Made by a program: the position numbers and the translations under genes
The notes under the pieces: generated by a model
Told to the model about the DNA's origin: nothing
Databases searched by the model: none
The model's input: only the letters and a program-made list of their open reading frames with translations
NCBI RefSeq assembly: GCF_000285535.1
Contig: NZ_HE610986.1
Coordinates: 399,760-463,759, forward strand
Direction: 5' to 3'
Source of the DNA: Bacillus timonensis
Lineage (GTDB): Bacteria; Bacillota; Bacilli; Bacillales; Bacillaceae_L
DNA length: 64,000 bases
Part shown: positions 25,949-34,396 of the stretch, one piece after another
Position numbering within the stretch: the stretch's first letter is position 1
Layout of the letters: every line of letters starts with the position of its first letter

Positions 25949-27082
25949 TTATGGTTTTAAGACAACCTTGATGCAATTGTCATCACGGCCATTGAAAATT
26001 TTGTAGCCGTGGCTTGCTTCTTCAAGGGACAATTTGTGAGTAATGATATCAGTTGGGTCAAATTCCTTATTCACGATTTTTTTGTATAACTCAGGCATAA
26101 AATGGACAACAGGAGCTTGCCCCATTTTTAAGGTAATGTTCCGGGAGAAAAATGCTCCAAGTGGGAACATATTATAGTTCGCACCATACACTCCAGTTAG
26201 ATGCACTGTGCCACCCTTTCGAACCGCCTTTGTTGAAATTTGAATCGGACCAAGTGTCCCACCTTGAAGTTTTAACTTTTGTTCGATGAACTCTAGTGGT
26301 GATTTTTTCCCATCCATCCCAACACAATCTATGACAACATCAGCGCCACCGCTCGTGATTTCCTTTAAATGTTCACCCATATCAGGGTTTTGTGTAAAAT
26401 CAAAGACTTCTACTTTATTTGTCGCCTTTGCATGATCCATTCTGTAACCAATATAGTCGACTGCAATAACGCGTTTTGCTCCCTTCATCCAAGCAAATTT
26501 TTGCGCCATTAAGCCAATCGGCCCACACCCAAGAACGATGACTGTGTCTCCTTCCTTTACCCCGGCGTTCACCACACTCCAATAAGCCGTTGGAAGAACA
26601 TCACTTAAGAAGAGTAACGCCTCATCTTCTAATTCACACGACTCTGGAATTTTAAAAGGAGTAAAGTTTCCAAATGGAACTCTTAAGTATTCCGCTTGAC
26701 CTCCTGGGTGGTCACCAAATTTCTCCGAATAGCCAAAATACCCCCCTGAATCATAGTGTGGATTCGCATTGTCACATTGGCTTTCCAATTCATGTTCACA
26801 ATAATAGCATTTCCCACAAGCGACCGTAAACGGAATAACAACCCGATCTCCTTTTTTAACATGGGTTACTTCAGGACCTACTTCCTCAACAACCCCCATT
26901 GGCTCATGTCCAATTACATAACCATCTGGGAGTGGAAAATTCCCTTGATATAAATGAAGGTCAGAGCCACAAATAGCGGTTGATGTGATGCGGACAATTA
27001 CGTCATCCTTTCTAATAATTTTTGGATCCTCGACTTCTTTGACTTCCACTTTATATGGATTTTGATAGGTAACAGCCTTCAT
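25949..27082 (-). CDS. Zinc-dependent alcohol dehydrogenase (formaldehyde dehydrogenase-like)
   Basis: This 377-aa medium-chain dehydrogenase has the catalytic zinc ligands in AICGSDLHLYQG and GHEPMGVVEEVG, the structural zinc cysteines in CGKCYYCEHELESQC, and the NAD-binding VLGCGPIGLMAQK. The insertion after the structural zinc site (DNANPHYDSGGYFGYSEKFG) and the overall length match the glutathione-independent formaldehyde dehydrogenase-like branch. It is divergent from the treP gene, with 209 bases between the two. Confidence 0.92.
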   Translation of the reverse strand: MKAVTYQNPYKVEVKEVEDPKIIRKDDVIVRITSTAICGSDLHLYQGNFPLPDGYVIGHEPMGVVEEVGPEVTHVKKGDRVVIPFTVACGKCYYCEHELESQCDNANPHYDSGGYFGYSEKFGDHPGGQAEYLRVPFGNFTPFKIPESCELEDEALLFLSDVLPTAYWSVVNAGVKEGDTVIVLGCGPIGLMAQKFAWMKGAKRVIAVDYIGYRMDHAKATNKVEVFDFTQNPDMGEHLKEITSGGADVVIDCVGMDGKKSPLEFIEQKLKLQGGTLGPIQISTKAVRKGGTVHLTGVYGANYNMFPLGAFFSRNITLKMGQAPVVHFMPELYKKIVNKEFDPTDIITHKLSLEEASHGYKIFNGRDDNCIKVVLKP

Positions 27083-27198
27083 GTTTACACTCCATTCCCG
27101 TTTTGGTTTTCACGTTATTTTTTGCGATATGCGAGAACTTATGCTTTGGCATAAAAATCCTTGGTTCGTAAAAGCTAAAATTTAACGAGTAAAAATGA

Positions 27199-27227
27199 TT
27201 GACACACTTGTATATACAGGTTAAACT
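27199..27227 (+). promoter_or_regulatory. treP promoter (sigma-A type)
   Basis: TTGACA at 27199-27204 and TAAACT at 27222-27227 are spaced by exactly 17 bases. The first TreR-like operator fills the spacer. The start codon of treP is about 65 bases downstream. Confidence 0.7.
27207..27220 (+). promoter_or_regulatory. TreR-like operator, site 1
   Basis: CTTGTATATACAGG contains the palindromic TGTATATACA core. It lies between the -35 and -10 boxes, where a bound repressor would block RNA polymerase. Confidence 0.75.
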
Positions 27228-27240
27228 GTAAACGTAATCA
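27227..27240 (+). promoter_or_regulatory. cre-like site (CcpA)
   Basis: TGTAAACGTAATCA matches 13 of 14 positions of the catabolite response element consensus TGWAARCGYTWNCW. It begins at the last base of the -10 box and covers the probable transcription start, a typical position for repression by CcpA with P-Ser-HPr. Confidence 0.65.
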
Positions 27241-27242
27241 CG

Positions 27243-27258
27243 ACATGTATATACAGGA
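27243..27258 (+). promoter_or_regulatory. TreR-like operator, site 2
   Basis: ACATGTATATACAGGA has the same TGTATATACA core as site 1, 37 bases downstream of it, in the leader of treP. Confidence 0.75.
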
Positions 27259-27291
27259 TTCGACATATAAAAAGTGTAAGGGGGAAAAAAC

Positions 27292-28719
27292 ATGAGTAAG
27301 TACACAGATCCTGCGAAGGAACTGCTTGACCATATTGGTGGTAAAGAAAATATCGCGGCAGTTACACATTGCGCGACAAGAATGCGTTTCGTTTTAAACG
27401 ATCCAAAAGATGCAGATATAGAAAAGATTGAAGGAATTGGGCTTGTTAAAGGGACATTTACACAAGCAGGTCAATTTCAAGTCATTATTGGAAATGAAGT
27501 TTCTACATTTTATAACGAGTTCGTAAAACACGCCGGTGTTGAGGGAACAAGTAAAGATGAAGCAAAAGTTGCTGCCAAACAAAATATGAACTGGCTGCAA
27601 CGAATGATGGGACATTTAGCGGACATTTTTACACCGCTTATTCCAGCCCTTGTTGTTGGGGGTCTTATTCTAGGTTTCCGAAACGTAATCGGGGACATTA
27701 AATTACTCGACAATGATACAAAAACAATTATTGAAGTTTCACAATTTTGGGCTGGGGTTCACTCATTCCTATGGTTAATTGGGGAAGCTATCTTCCACTT
27801 CCTACCTGTTGGAATCACGTGGTCGATTACACGTAAAATGGGAACCTCACAAATTCTTGGGATTGTGTTAGGGATTACGCTAGTATCTCCGCAATTGTTG
27901 AATGCATATGGGGTTGCTACTGCAGATGAAATACCAGTTTGGGATTTCGGTTTTGCACAAGTTGAAATGATTGGGTATCAAGCACAAGTTATACCAGCGA
28001 TATTAGCAGGTTTTGTACTTGTTTATCTAGAGCGTTGGTTGCGTAAGATTTCACCAAATTCAATTTCGATGATTATTGTTCCGTTCTTTGCATTAATCCC
28101 TACTGTATTAATCGCACACATCGTTCTTGGACCGCTTGGTTGGACAATTGGATCTTGGATTTCTGATATTGTATACAATAGCTTAACATCAGCATTTGGT
28201 TGGTTATTTGCAGCAATCTTTGGTTTTGCTTATGCACCACTTGTTATCACTGGTCTACACCATATGACAAATGCGATTGACCTTCAATTGATGAGTGAGT
28301 TTGATGGTACAAACTTATGGCCAATGATTGCATTATCGAATATTGCACAAGGTTCTGCCGTACTTGCAATGATTTATATTAATCGTAAAAATGAAGAAGA
28401 AAAACAAGTTTCCATCCCTGCATGTATTTCATGTTACCTCGGTGTAACAGAGCCTGCGATGTTTGGTATTAACTTAAAATACGGATTCCCGTTCTTAGCC
28501 GCAATGATTGGGTCAATGATAGCCGCTATTATTTCCGTAGCTAGTGGCGTTATGGCTAACTCCATTGGCGTTGGAGGTATTCCTGGATTCTTATCCATTC
28601 AAGCAGGAGACTGGGGTATGTTCTTCATCTCAATGGCAGTTGCGATTGTCGTTCCATTTATCTTAACGGTGATCTTTGCAAAAGCTAATATTGGCAAGGT
28701 ATCATTCGGTAAAAAATAA
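27292..28719 (+). CDS. treP: Trehalose-type PTS permease, EIIBC
   Basis: This 475-aa protein phosphorylates a disaccharide, probably trehalose, while importing it. The EIIB domain (1-80) has the phospho-accepting Cys27 in THCATRMRF and the GQFQVIIG end; the EIIC domain (about 105-470) has about ten membrane segments with GLHHMTNAIDLQL and TEPAMFGINLKYGFPF. There is no EIIA domain, so a glucose-type EIIA must serve it in trans. The ATG follows AAGGGGGAA. The treR gene follows, but no phosphotrehalase gene is present. Confidence 0.9.
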   Translation: MSKYTDPAKELLDHIGGKENIAAVTHCATRMRFVLNDPKDADIEKIEGIGLVKGTFTQAGQFQVIIGNEVSTFYNEFVKHAGVEGTSKDEAKVAAKQNMNWLQRMMGHLADIFTPLIPALVVGGLILGFRNVIGDIKLLDNDTKTIIEVSQFWAGVHSFLWLIGEAIFHFLPVGITWSITRKMGTSQILGIVLGITLVSPQLLNAYGVATADEIPVWDFGFAQVEMIGYQAQVIPAILAGFVLVYLERWLRKISPNSISMIIVPFFALIPTVLIAHIVLGPLGWTIGSWISDIVYNSLTSAFGWLFAAIFGFAYAPLVITGLHHMTNAIDLQLMSEFDGTNLWPMIALSNIAQGSAVLAMIYINRKNEEEKQVSIPACISCYLGVTEPAMFGINLKYGFPFLAAMIGSMIAAIISVASGVMANSIGVGGIPGFLSIQAGDWGMFFISMAVAIVVPFILTVIFAKANIGKVSFGKK

Positions 28720-28726
28720 TACAGAT

Positions 28727-28759
28727 GGGAGGGGGAAAAAAATTCCCCCTCCCTTTTTT
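28727..28759 (+). terminator. Terminator between treP and treR
   Basis: A perfect 11-bp GC-rich stem (GGGAGGGGGAA / TTCCCCCTCCC) with a five-base loop is followed by six T. It is among the strongest terminators in the window and implies separate expression of treR. Confidence 0.95.
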
Positions 28760-28813
28760 CGCATTAACGCGGTAAAATAGGAATAATAATTATACATCGA
28801 TTGGGGATTCTTT

Positions 28814-29530
28814 ATGACTAACAAGTATCTAACAATCTATAGTGATCTAGTAGATGAAATTAAAAATGGAAACATCAAAGCAAATAGCCTTTTACCTTCT
28901 GAAAATGAATTGAAGGAAACGTACAATACCTCTCGCGAAACGATTCGTAAGGCGCTGAATCTGTTATCGCAAAACGGGTATATTCAAAAGATGAAAGGAA
29001 AAGGCTCCATTGTCATTGATGTAAATAAGTTTGACTTTCCAGTTTCAGGGCTAGTGAGCTTTAAAGAACTAGCAGAAAAGATGGGAAACAAGCCGAAAAC
29101 GAATGTCCATGAGTTGACAGTTGGCAAACCAGATACCTTCATTAAACAACAGCTTCAGCTTTCAAGTAAGGACCAAGTCTGGAAGGTCGTCCGCACAAGG
29201 GAAATGAGTGGCGAAAAAATTATTTTGGACAAGGACTTTATTTCGAAAAAATACGTCCCAGAGCTAACAAGGGAGGTTTGCGAAGATTCAATTTATGCCT
29301 ATATGGAAAATGAGTTGCAACTAACGATAAGTTTTGCGAAAAAAGAAATCACAGTTGTGGAGCCGACAGATGAGGACCGTGAGCTTCTGGATTTGGACGG
29401 TTTTCATAATATTGTCGTCATCAAAAACTTCGTGTATTTGGACAACGCAAGTCTGTTTCAATACACAGAGTCCCGTCATAGACCCGATAAATTTAGATTT
29501 GTAGATTTTGCGCGAAGGACACATGTGTAA
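28814..29530 (+). CDS. treR: TreR, GntR/UTRA trehalose operon repressor
   Basis: This 238-aa protein has an N-terminal GntR winged helix (about 5-70; NSLLPSENELKETYNTSRET) and a C-terminal UTRA domain, ending SRHRPDKFRFVDFARR, which is the usual TreR ending. In Bacillus subtilis TreR represses treP-treA-treR and is released by trehalose 6-phosphate. The two TGTATATACA operators before treP are its expected targets. It stands behind a strong terminator with its own GGGGA ribosome site. Confidence 0.92.
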   Translation: MTNKYLTIYSDLVDEIKNGNIKANSLLPSENELKETYNTSRETIRKALNLLSQNGYIQKMKGKGSIVIDVNKFDFPVSGLVSFKELAEKMGNKPKTNVHELTVGKPDTFIKQQLQLSSKDQVWKVVRTREMSGEKIILDKDFISKKYVPELTREVCEDSIYAYMENELQLTISFAKKEITVVEPTDEDRELLDLDGFHNIVVIKNFVYLDNASLFQYTESRHRPDKFRFVDFARRTHV

Positions 29531-29606
29531 AACGGTTTTTGACTAGCTAATTTAGTTCGATTTTTTCTAACATACATTAATTAACACTTCATTATTTGCA
29601 TAGTAA

Positions 29607-29640
29607 AACGCTCCGAGTGTGACTCAGAGCGTTACTTTTA
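29607..29640 (+). terminator. Terminator of treR
   Basis: A 12-bp stem with one mismatch (AACGCTCCGAGT / ACTCAGAGCGTT) and a three-base loop, followed by ACTTTTA, 77 bases after the treR stop. Confidence 0.75.
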
Positions 29641-29688
29641 TGTCTACTTAAACAAACGCATCATTTAGTGAATTACATCTCCCACGAC

Positions 29689-30177
29689 CTACATGGCTAC
29701 CTGTGAGTTATATACCTTTTTGAATTTCATAAAACTTATGATCCTCCATAAGCCAACATACACAAACAGAGAAATAATCGATAACGCATTTAACGTCAAA
29801 ATATCAATGCCTGGTAAATAGGAATTCACTACTCGTCGGCTAACAAATACTGCGATTAACGCAATCACAAAACCAATGCTCTTTTTTGCATATATGTTCC
29901 CATCCTCTCGAATCTCGTAACCAGTTGTATAAATCAATGGAATAGATAAGAGAGTGCCAAATATAACAGAAACAATAATTTCTACTGAAGTCATGTGAAC
30001 AGAAGGTTGTAACACCACAGAAAAGGCAGGTGACATATAGAGTAGCGGTAGCAAAATTCGAAGGCCAGAACCTTTTATTGGGCGGACCATGGCTCTTGTT
30101 CGCCTCCAAAGTATCAATCCAAAAATAACAAGTAAAATTGCGTACATTCCATATTGCATGTTTATTGTCCACTCCAT
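29689..30177 (-). CDS. CcdC-like membrane protein
   Basis: This 162-aa protein has four to five membrane segments and an RRTRAMVRPIKGSGLRILLP cytosolic loop near residue 25 that is typical of CcdC/YneJ-like proteins of Bacillus. CcdC is encoded with the cytochrome c maturation protein CcdA in Bacillus subtilis but is not essential for that process; here no ccdA lies nearby, so this is a solitary paralogue. Function unknown. Confidence 0.75.
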   Translation of the reverse strand: MEWTINMQYGMYAILLVIFGLILWRRTRAMVRPIKGSGLRILLPLLYMSPAFSVVLQPSVHMTSVEIIVSVIFGTLLSIPLIYTTGYEIREDGNIYAKKSIGFVIALIAVFVSRRVVNSYLPGIDILTLNALSIISLFVYVGLWRIISFMKFKKVYNSQVAM

Positions 30178-30320
30178 CTCTTATGCTTCAATAGTAATCG
30201 AACAGCTAGATTGATAATTGCAAATAACTTGAGTAGATTTATAGTACTTTAAAGGAATTTTATTTTCACTCTCCCATGAACCCAGATTGATATTTAATTT
30301 TCATGTTTATATATTCAATG

Positions 30321-30359
30321 AAAAAGGGCATAAATCCTTTCTGGATTTATGCCCTTTTT
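30321..30359. terminator. Bidirectional terminator after the FusB-like gene
   Basis: A perfect 17-bp inverted repeat (arms at 30321-30337 and 30343-30359, from an A5 run to a T5 run) with loop TTTCT. It is a member of the shared TCC/GGA-tip terminator set. Confidence 0.95.
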
Positions 30360-30433
30360 ACATTTTCTTCTATAACTATCCTGCGTTAATAGTTGTAGAA
30401 GAAACAGCCTTGAAAAGGTACCATCTGATGTTT

Positions 30434-31099
30434 TTAAATTCCTAGTGAGTCTTTTAAAAAGGTTGTTAAATATTCAACATTCGTTATTTTTTTATTGCAT
30501 TCACAGCTGTCGACACAGATAAGATTGCCGATGGACCTGTAATAGTCCGGATTTTTAGACTTTCTCGCTTTTGTTACGGTGGAAAAATAGGCAACTTCAC
30601 CAAAGCTATTACAGATGGAACAAAGATTTTTGTTTCTATTTGGGGAAATCTCACATTCAATGCCAACCATTTTCCCCTCTAGCTCATATACGATAAACTT
30701 TTTATTATATCCTAGGTCATTCCAGCTTAAATAAGTCAACTGGTTGTGGTCTACATTTGATAAATCAGGTAGTTTCATTTTTTTATGTTTTGGAAACATT
30801 TTTTTCAGTTGTTGTTCAGTGATTTTTGGAAAGGGTAGCAAATAGTCCGAAAGTTGCTGAATATATTGTTCATACTCTTTATCTGTTTTCAGCTTGGAGA
30901 GATCTAGCATTGCTTGTTGCTCCAATGATGCTTTCGGAAAGAGAGTCAGGATTTTAGCATTAGCTAAGTCGATTACAGCAGTCAAAACGTTTTGAGGTAC
31001 GTTCTTAGTGGTGCTGTCTTTAATTAACGCAATCTGTTTTTTAATATAATTTAACTGTTCATTTTTAATAAATTTTTCGATCATCTTGTATTTCTCCAA
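30434..31099 (-). CDS. FusB/FusC-family EF-G-binding protein
   Basis: This 221-aa protein matches the fusidic-acid-resistance FusB/FusC family and its Bacillus homologues. The N-terminal half is a helical bundle (EKYKMIEKFIKNEQLNYIKK). The C-terminal half has the treble-clef zinc finger with cysteines in LCSICNSFGEVAYF and NLICVDSCECNKKI. Family members bind EF-G, release it from stalled ribosomes and so protect against fusidic acid. Whether this copy gives resistance or a housekeeping ribosome-recycling role cannot be told; it is monocistronic. Confidence 0.88.
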   Translation of the reverse strand: MEKYKMIEKFIKNEQLNYIKKQIALIKDSTTKNVPQNVLTAVIDLANAKILTLFPKASLEQQAMLDLSKLKTDKEYEQYIQQLSDYLLPFPKITEQQLKKMFPKHKKMKLPDLSNVDHNQLTYLSWNDLGYNKKFIVYELEGKMVGIECEISPNRNKNLCSICNSFGEVAYFSTVTKARKSKNPDYYRSIGNLICVDSCECNKKITNVEYLTTFLKDSLGI

Positions 31100-31187
31100 T
31101 CATTTTGTAGCCATATCTTTACTTATATTATAAACAGAGAAAGTAACCCCTAAAATGGATAAAATGATTTAGAAATGTTTTTTACAT

Positions 31188-31220
31188 AGAAAAGCACTGC
31201 TAAAAAATTTTAACAGTGCT
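31188..31220 (-). terminator. Terminator of the CD3324-like gene
   Basis: A seven-bp stem (AGCACTG / CAGTGCT) with an A/T-rich loop is followed by TTTTC on the minus strand, 11 bases after the stop. Confidence 0.6.
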
Positions 31221-31230
31221 GCTCGCCTAC

Positions 31231-31500
31231 CTACTTTTTATGCGAATAAACTATTTTTTTAATGGTTTCGGTTGAAAGGTAATAGTCCTCAGCTAGTTGC
31301 TGGATACTGGTGCCATTCATAAAAGAATGCCTGATGGAGTCATTACGTCGGTCAAGTATACGTCTTCCACCACTTGAGGTTCCCCATTTTAGATGCTTCG
31401 TTTCCGGCTTAGGAATGTAAATGGTTTCCCCTTGGACATACTTTTGAATTTCTACAAGTAGCTTTTCAGGTAAAACCTTGTTTGCATTAACATACTTCAA
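31231..31500 (-). CDS. CD3324-family Mor-like regulator
   Basis: This 89-aa protein resembles CD3324/Mor-like regulators: KYVNANKVLPEKLLVEIQKY, then GETIYIPKPE, and a C-terminal helix-turn-helix in FMNGTSIQQLAEDYYLSTET. The family's conserved start is the KYxNAxxxLP segment. An AAGGAG site nine bases before a TTG fixes the start there and not at the ATG 44 codons upstream. These proteins are small DNA-binding regulators of unknown targets. Confidence 0.8.
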   Translation of the reverse strand: MKYVNANKVLPEKLLVEIQKYVQGETIYIPKPETKHLKWGTSSGGRRILDRRNDSIRHSFMNGTSIQQLAEDYYLSTETIKKIVYSHKK

Positions 31501-31997
31501 TTTTGCTCGCTCCTTATTTTGATTTTTGAAAAATAAGGTGCAAAGCCAAAATATTAGAAAAGCTTGTTTAGCGATAAAATTAAATGTTTCGCCCCATGCA
31601 AAGTATCGCCTTTCCAATAATAGGCTTTGCATGAGTGGAAGAAGTACCAGATATTCTTAAGTGATTATCCAACTGTAAGCACCCCCCTTTAAATTGAATT
31701 ATAGCGGAATTTACGATTAGATGAAATCGTCTTTTTATGGATACTTTACATCTTTTTAAATATAAGCACCGAAACTATCAATTTGTTAAACATATTAATC
31801 AAAAGCTACTTAAACTATTCTCAAGACTTACCCATAACCAAGCTAGTTCCATATTGACTGAATCAAGTGCTACATGGATAGGCAGTTGGAATGGTTTGAG
31901 TTTCCCTGGGATGTTTCCAGCGAACATTAAATCAGCTGAAACAATTGCTTCATTTTACCATTTTCTTTTTTCCCACAGATACCTTATTATCTTCATT
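31501..31997. other. Spacer with a protein-like remnant
   Basis: No intact gene is seen between the CD3324-like start and the terminator of the gerC-type gene. On the minus strand at about 31810-31950 a frame reads MFAGNIPGKLKPFQLPIHVA and then LDSVNMELAWLWVSLENSLS before a stop, which is strongly protein-like. It has no start or ribosome site and may be a decayed gene end. Confidence 0.35.
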
Positions 31998-32029
31998 AAA
32001 AACGCGATAATCCTTCTTGGACTATCGCG
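31998..32029 (-). terminator. Terminator of the germination operon
   Basis: An 11-bp stem with one mismatch (CGCGATAATCC / GGACTATCGCG), loop TTCTT, followed by five T on the minus strand, 74 bases after the gerC-type stop. It is part of the shared terminator set. Confidence 0.85.
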
Positions 32030-32102
32030 CACTTTGGCCACACATAAAAGCAAAAACAGCAAATCAATCATTTCAATCTATCAATCAGCCTCTAAAAATC
32101 CC

Positions 32103-33296
32103 TTATTCCCAACTCATCCCAGTACGCCGGATTGTATAATTGAAGGTCACTTTTATCTCTATATCTTTGTAAATTTCCGACCATTTTTCATCGGTCTTAA
32201 CTTCCTCGTCCCAATACGTACCGAATTTAGCTCTAATTCTCGCGCCTAACCCTAGGACATCTGCCCCTTGCTCCTGTAGCTGTTTAATGAACTCGCTACT
32301 GACTTCTTCCATTTTTTTATTAGCGACTTTTTCAATTTGATTGATTTTGTCTCCACTTACGGTTACGTCAATGGCTTCCTCAAGAATTGCATCTATTTCT
32401 ACGTCGATTGTTGCGCTCGGTGCACCGTTTTTTACAGTGACATTTATGTTAGAGTTTCGTTCTTGAGTTTGAATCATGTAAACACTCTTATCATCTAATG
32501 AAACGCTTATAGGGTAACCGCCGGAGGCTCCCTCTTTCATATCCATAAATGCACCTATTTCAATTGGGGATGAAAGACCCACCATTTTTTCACCTCGAAA
32601 ATAGACAATTCCATCCACCATAATCCGATCGTTTTCCATGACTTTTACTCCCGGTAGTACTGGATCAATCCCTTTATCTGAAACATCTATCCAAAAGTTT
32701 CCAATATATTCCCTTGGTAACTTTCCAAAACGAACCGCATTATCTAAAGTATCTGCTAAATAAAGTGCAGGTACTGTTTCAAGTGGTGGCGCTGCTCTCA
32801 AAACTTTTGCTGCATCCTTTTTATTAATAACCATCCATGCTGTTCTTCTGACCTCGTAATCTCGTTTTAAAAACTCACTTATATCGCTTATCCCTTTCTT
32901 CGCAATTTCATCAGATACCACAATAATCTGTAAATGACCAAGATAAAGTTTTTCAGCAAGCTGTTGCTGCAGATTTGACATGGCATCTTTTATTGTATGA
33001 CCATATGTTTCTAATATCCACGCTGTTTTCTCAGAACCCTGTCCACCCCCGCCTTCAGGGCCCAGTTTGATTTTTCCGGGTAATGCTACTTGAGCAGTAA
33101 CCTTATATAAAATATCTTTTTGTCCCTTTGGAAAGTCTCCATCCCGATGTGTTACATCTCCACGATCATTCCCCTCAGCGAGATCAATTGCAAGTGCCAG
33201 TATATTTGCACGATCCTCCAGTTCGTACCTGTCCCAGCATCCTGTTAATAATAGAGTACATACAAGGAGGATTATATGAACTCTGACGATCTTCAT
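32103..33296 (-). CDS. GerC-type germinant receptor lipoprotein
   Basis: This 397-aa protein is the C subunit of a GerA-family spore germinant receptor, anchored as a lipoprotein in the spore inner membrane. The signal peptide and lipobox are clear (LLVCTLLLTGCWDRYEL, lipidated Cys at about residue 20), and GerC family marks such as DRANILALAIDLAEG follow. It overlaps the B-subunit gene by four bases and closes the A-B-C operon. A complete three-subunit set suggests a functional receptor. Confidence 0.92.
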   Translation of the reverse strand: MKIVRVHIILLVCTLLLTGCWDRYELEDRANILALAIDLAEGNDRGDVTHRDGDFPKGQKDILYKVTAQVALPGKIKLGPEGGGGQGSEKTAWILETYGHTIKDAMSNLQQQLAEKLYLGHLQIIVVSDEIAKKGISDISEFLKRDYEVRRTAWMVINKKDAAKVLRAAPPLETVPALYLADTLDNAVRFGKLPREYIGNFWIDVSDKGIDPVLPGVKVMENDRIMVDGIVYFRGEKMVGLSSPIEIGAFMDMKEGASGGYPISVSLDDKSVYMIQTQERNSNINVTVKNGAPSATIDVEIDAILEEAIDVTVSGDKINQIEKVANKKMEEVSSEFIKQLQEQGADVLGLGARIRAKFGTYWDEEVKTDEKWSEIYKDIEIKVTFNYTIRRTGMSWE

Positions 33297-34396
33297 CCCG
33301 ACACTCCTCCTTTATTACGAAACTTTGCTATGCCTAATAGGACCACAGGAAATACAATCGTTAAAGGAAGACCACAAAATGTTACTAGCAATAGTAAATC
33401 ATACATTTGATAAATATTTTGTGGGAAGATGGCTATAGAAAAAACAACCGGAAAACCTGCTAGTGCGATCACCCGGTAATTGTAGTATCGAAAAAGTTCA
33501 CCAATTCCACGAACTATTATAAAGTAATAGGAAAGGAGGGTCGTAAAAACACCATATATCCAGGAAATGACCAGAATAGCATCCACCCTTGCTAAAATTT
33601 CGCCAGGTACAGTAATCATTCTACCTAGAATGAGTGTTGGCCAAATCGTTTGAAGAATTTCTTCATCTCCAAATACCCCCACCGTCATGAACACAATAAA
33701 AATGACAATAAATCCAGCTATTAATAGTCCCCAGACTCCACCCTTTACACATTTTTCTGGTTGTTTCATATAGGGGATGACCATTGTAATAATGAAAAAA
33801 CTTAACATCGACTGTGTGACCGCTATACTGCCTTTTAAAAATTCACTCCAGGTCGGGTCATTTCCTAAAAATGGAGTAATATGATACACCTCGATATCAC
33901 CAAAGGCCGGGAGTAAGACGAGTGCTAATGGAAAAATGATCAATGGCATATAGAAAAAATGAATATAGGCAAAGGTTGAGACATTCTGAAACCCAGTCGT
34001 TGCACATAAAAAAATCATCATAAAGATAGCAATTTGAATGGGTGTAGTCGGTAAAAGTGCACCTGCAACAACTTCTGCAAATTGGCGTGTTTCAAGGCCC
34101 ATGTTTATTGTGAAAAACAGAATGATTATCATACTAAAAAGACGACCTATCAATTTCCCTAAGATAATTTCGTTGTATGTAATGAGGGTATGTTTCGGGA
34201 ATCTTTTTCCTAAATATACGACTGCTAAAAGACCGATGAAAGTAATTCCAACTCCAATTATGCTTGCAAATGGAGCTCCTATCCCCGCTCCCTTGACAAC
34301 AAACTTCGGAAAGGCAAGCATTGCAACACCAAGGATAGAGCTGACTACAATAAATGCCAATTGTACCACCGTAATTTTTTCTCGTTGCTTATCCAT
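33293..34396 (-). CDS. GerB-type germinant receptor subunit
   Basis: This 367-aa protein has about ten membrane segments and belongs to the GerB branch of the amino-acid/polyamine/organocation superfamily. VVQLAFIVVSSILGVAMLAFP at the start and the QPEKCVKGGVWGLLIAGF loop fit the family. GerB subunits hold much of the germinant specificity. I chose the ATG reading MDKQREKITV, which overlaps the A-gene end by eight bases and has GGTGAG upstream; earlier ATGs lack a site. Confidence 0.9.
   Translation of the reverse strand: MDKQREKITVVQLAFIVVSSILGVAMLAFPKFVVKGAGIGAPFASIIGVGITFIGLLAVVYLGKRFPKHTLITYNEIILGKLIGRLFSMIIILFFTINMGLETRQFAEVVAGALLPTTPIQIAIFMMIFLCATTGFQNVSTFAYIHFFYMPLIIFPLALVLLPAFGDIEVYHITPFLGNDPTWSEFLKGSIAVTQSMLSFFIITMVIPYMKQPEKCVKGGVWGLLIAGFIVIFIVFMTVGVFGDEEILQTIWPTLILGRMITVPGEILARVDAILVISWIYGVFTTLLSYYFIIVRGIGELFRYYNYRVIALAGFPVVFSIAIFPQNIYQMYDLLLLVTFCGLPLTIVFPVVLLGIAKFRNKGGVSG

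Noticed and set aside
31737-32249. 170-aa plus-strand frame
   Set aside because: It runs through the germination operon terminator and into the gerC-type coding sequence in antisense, and has no ribosome site.
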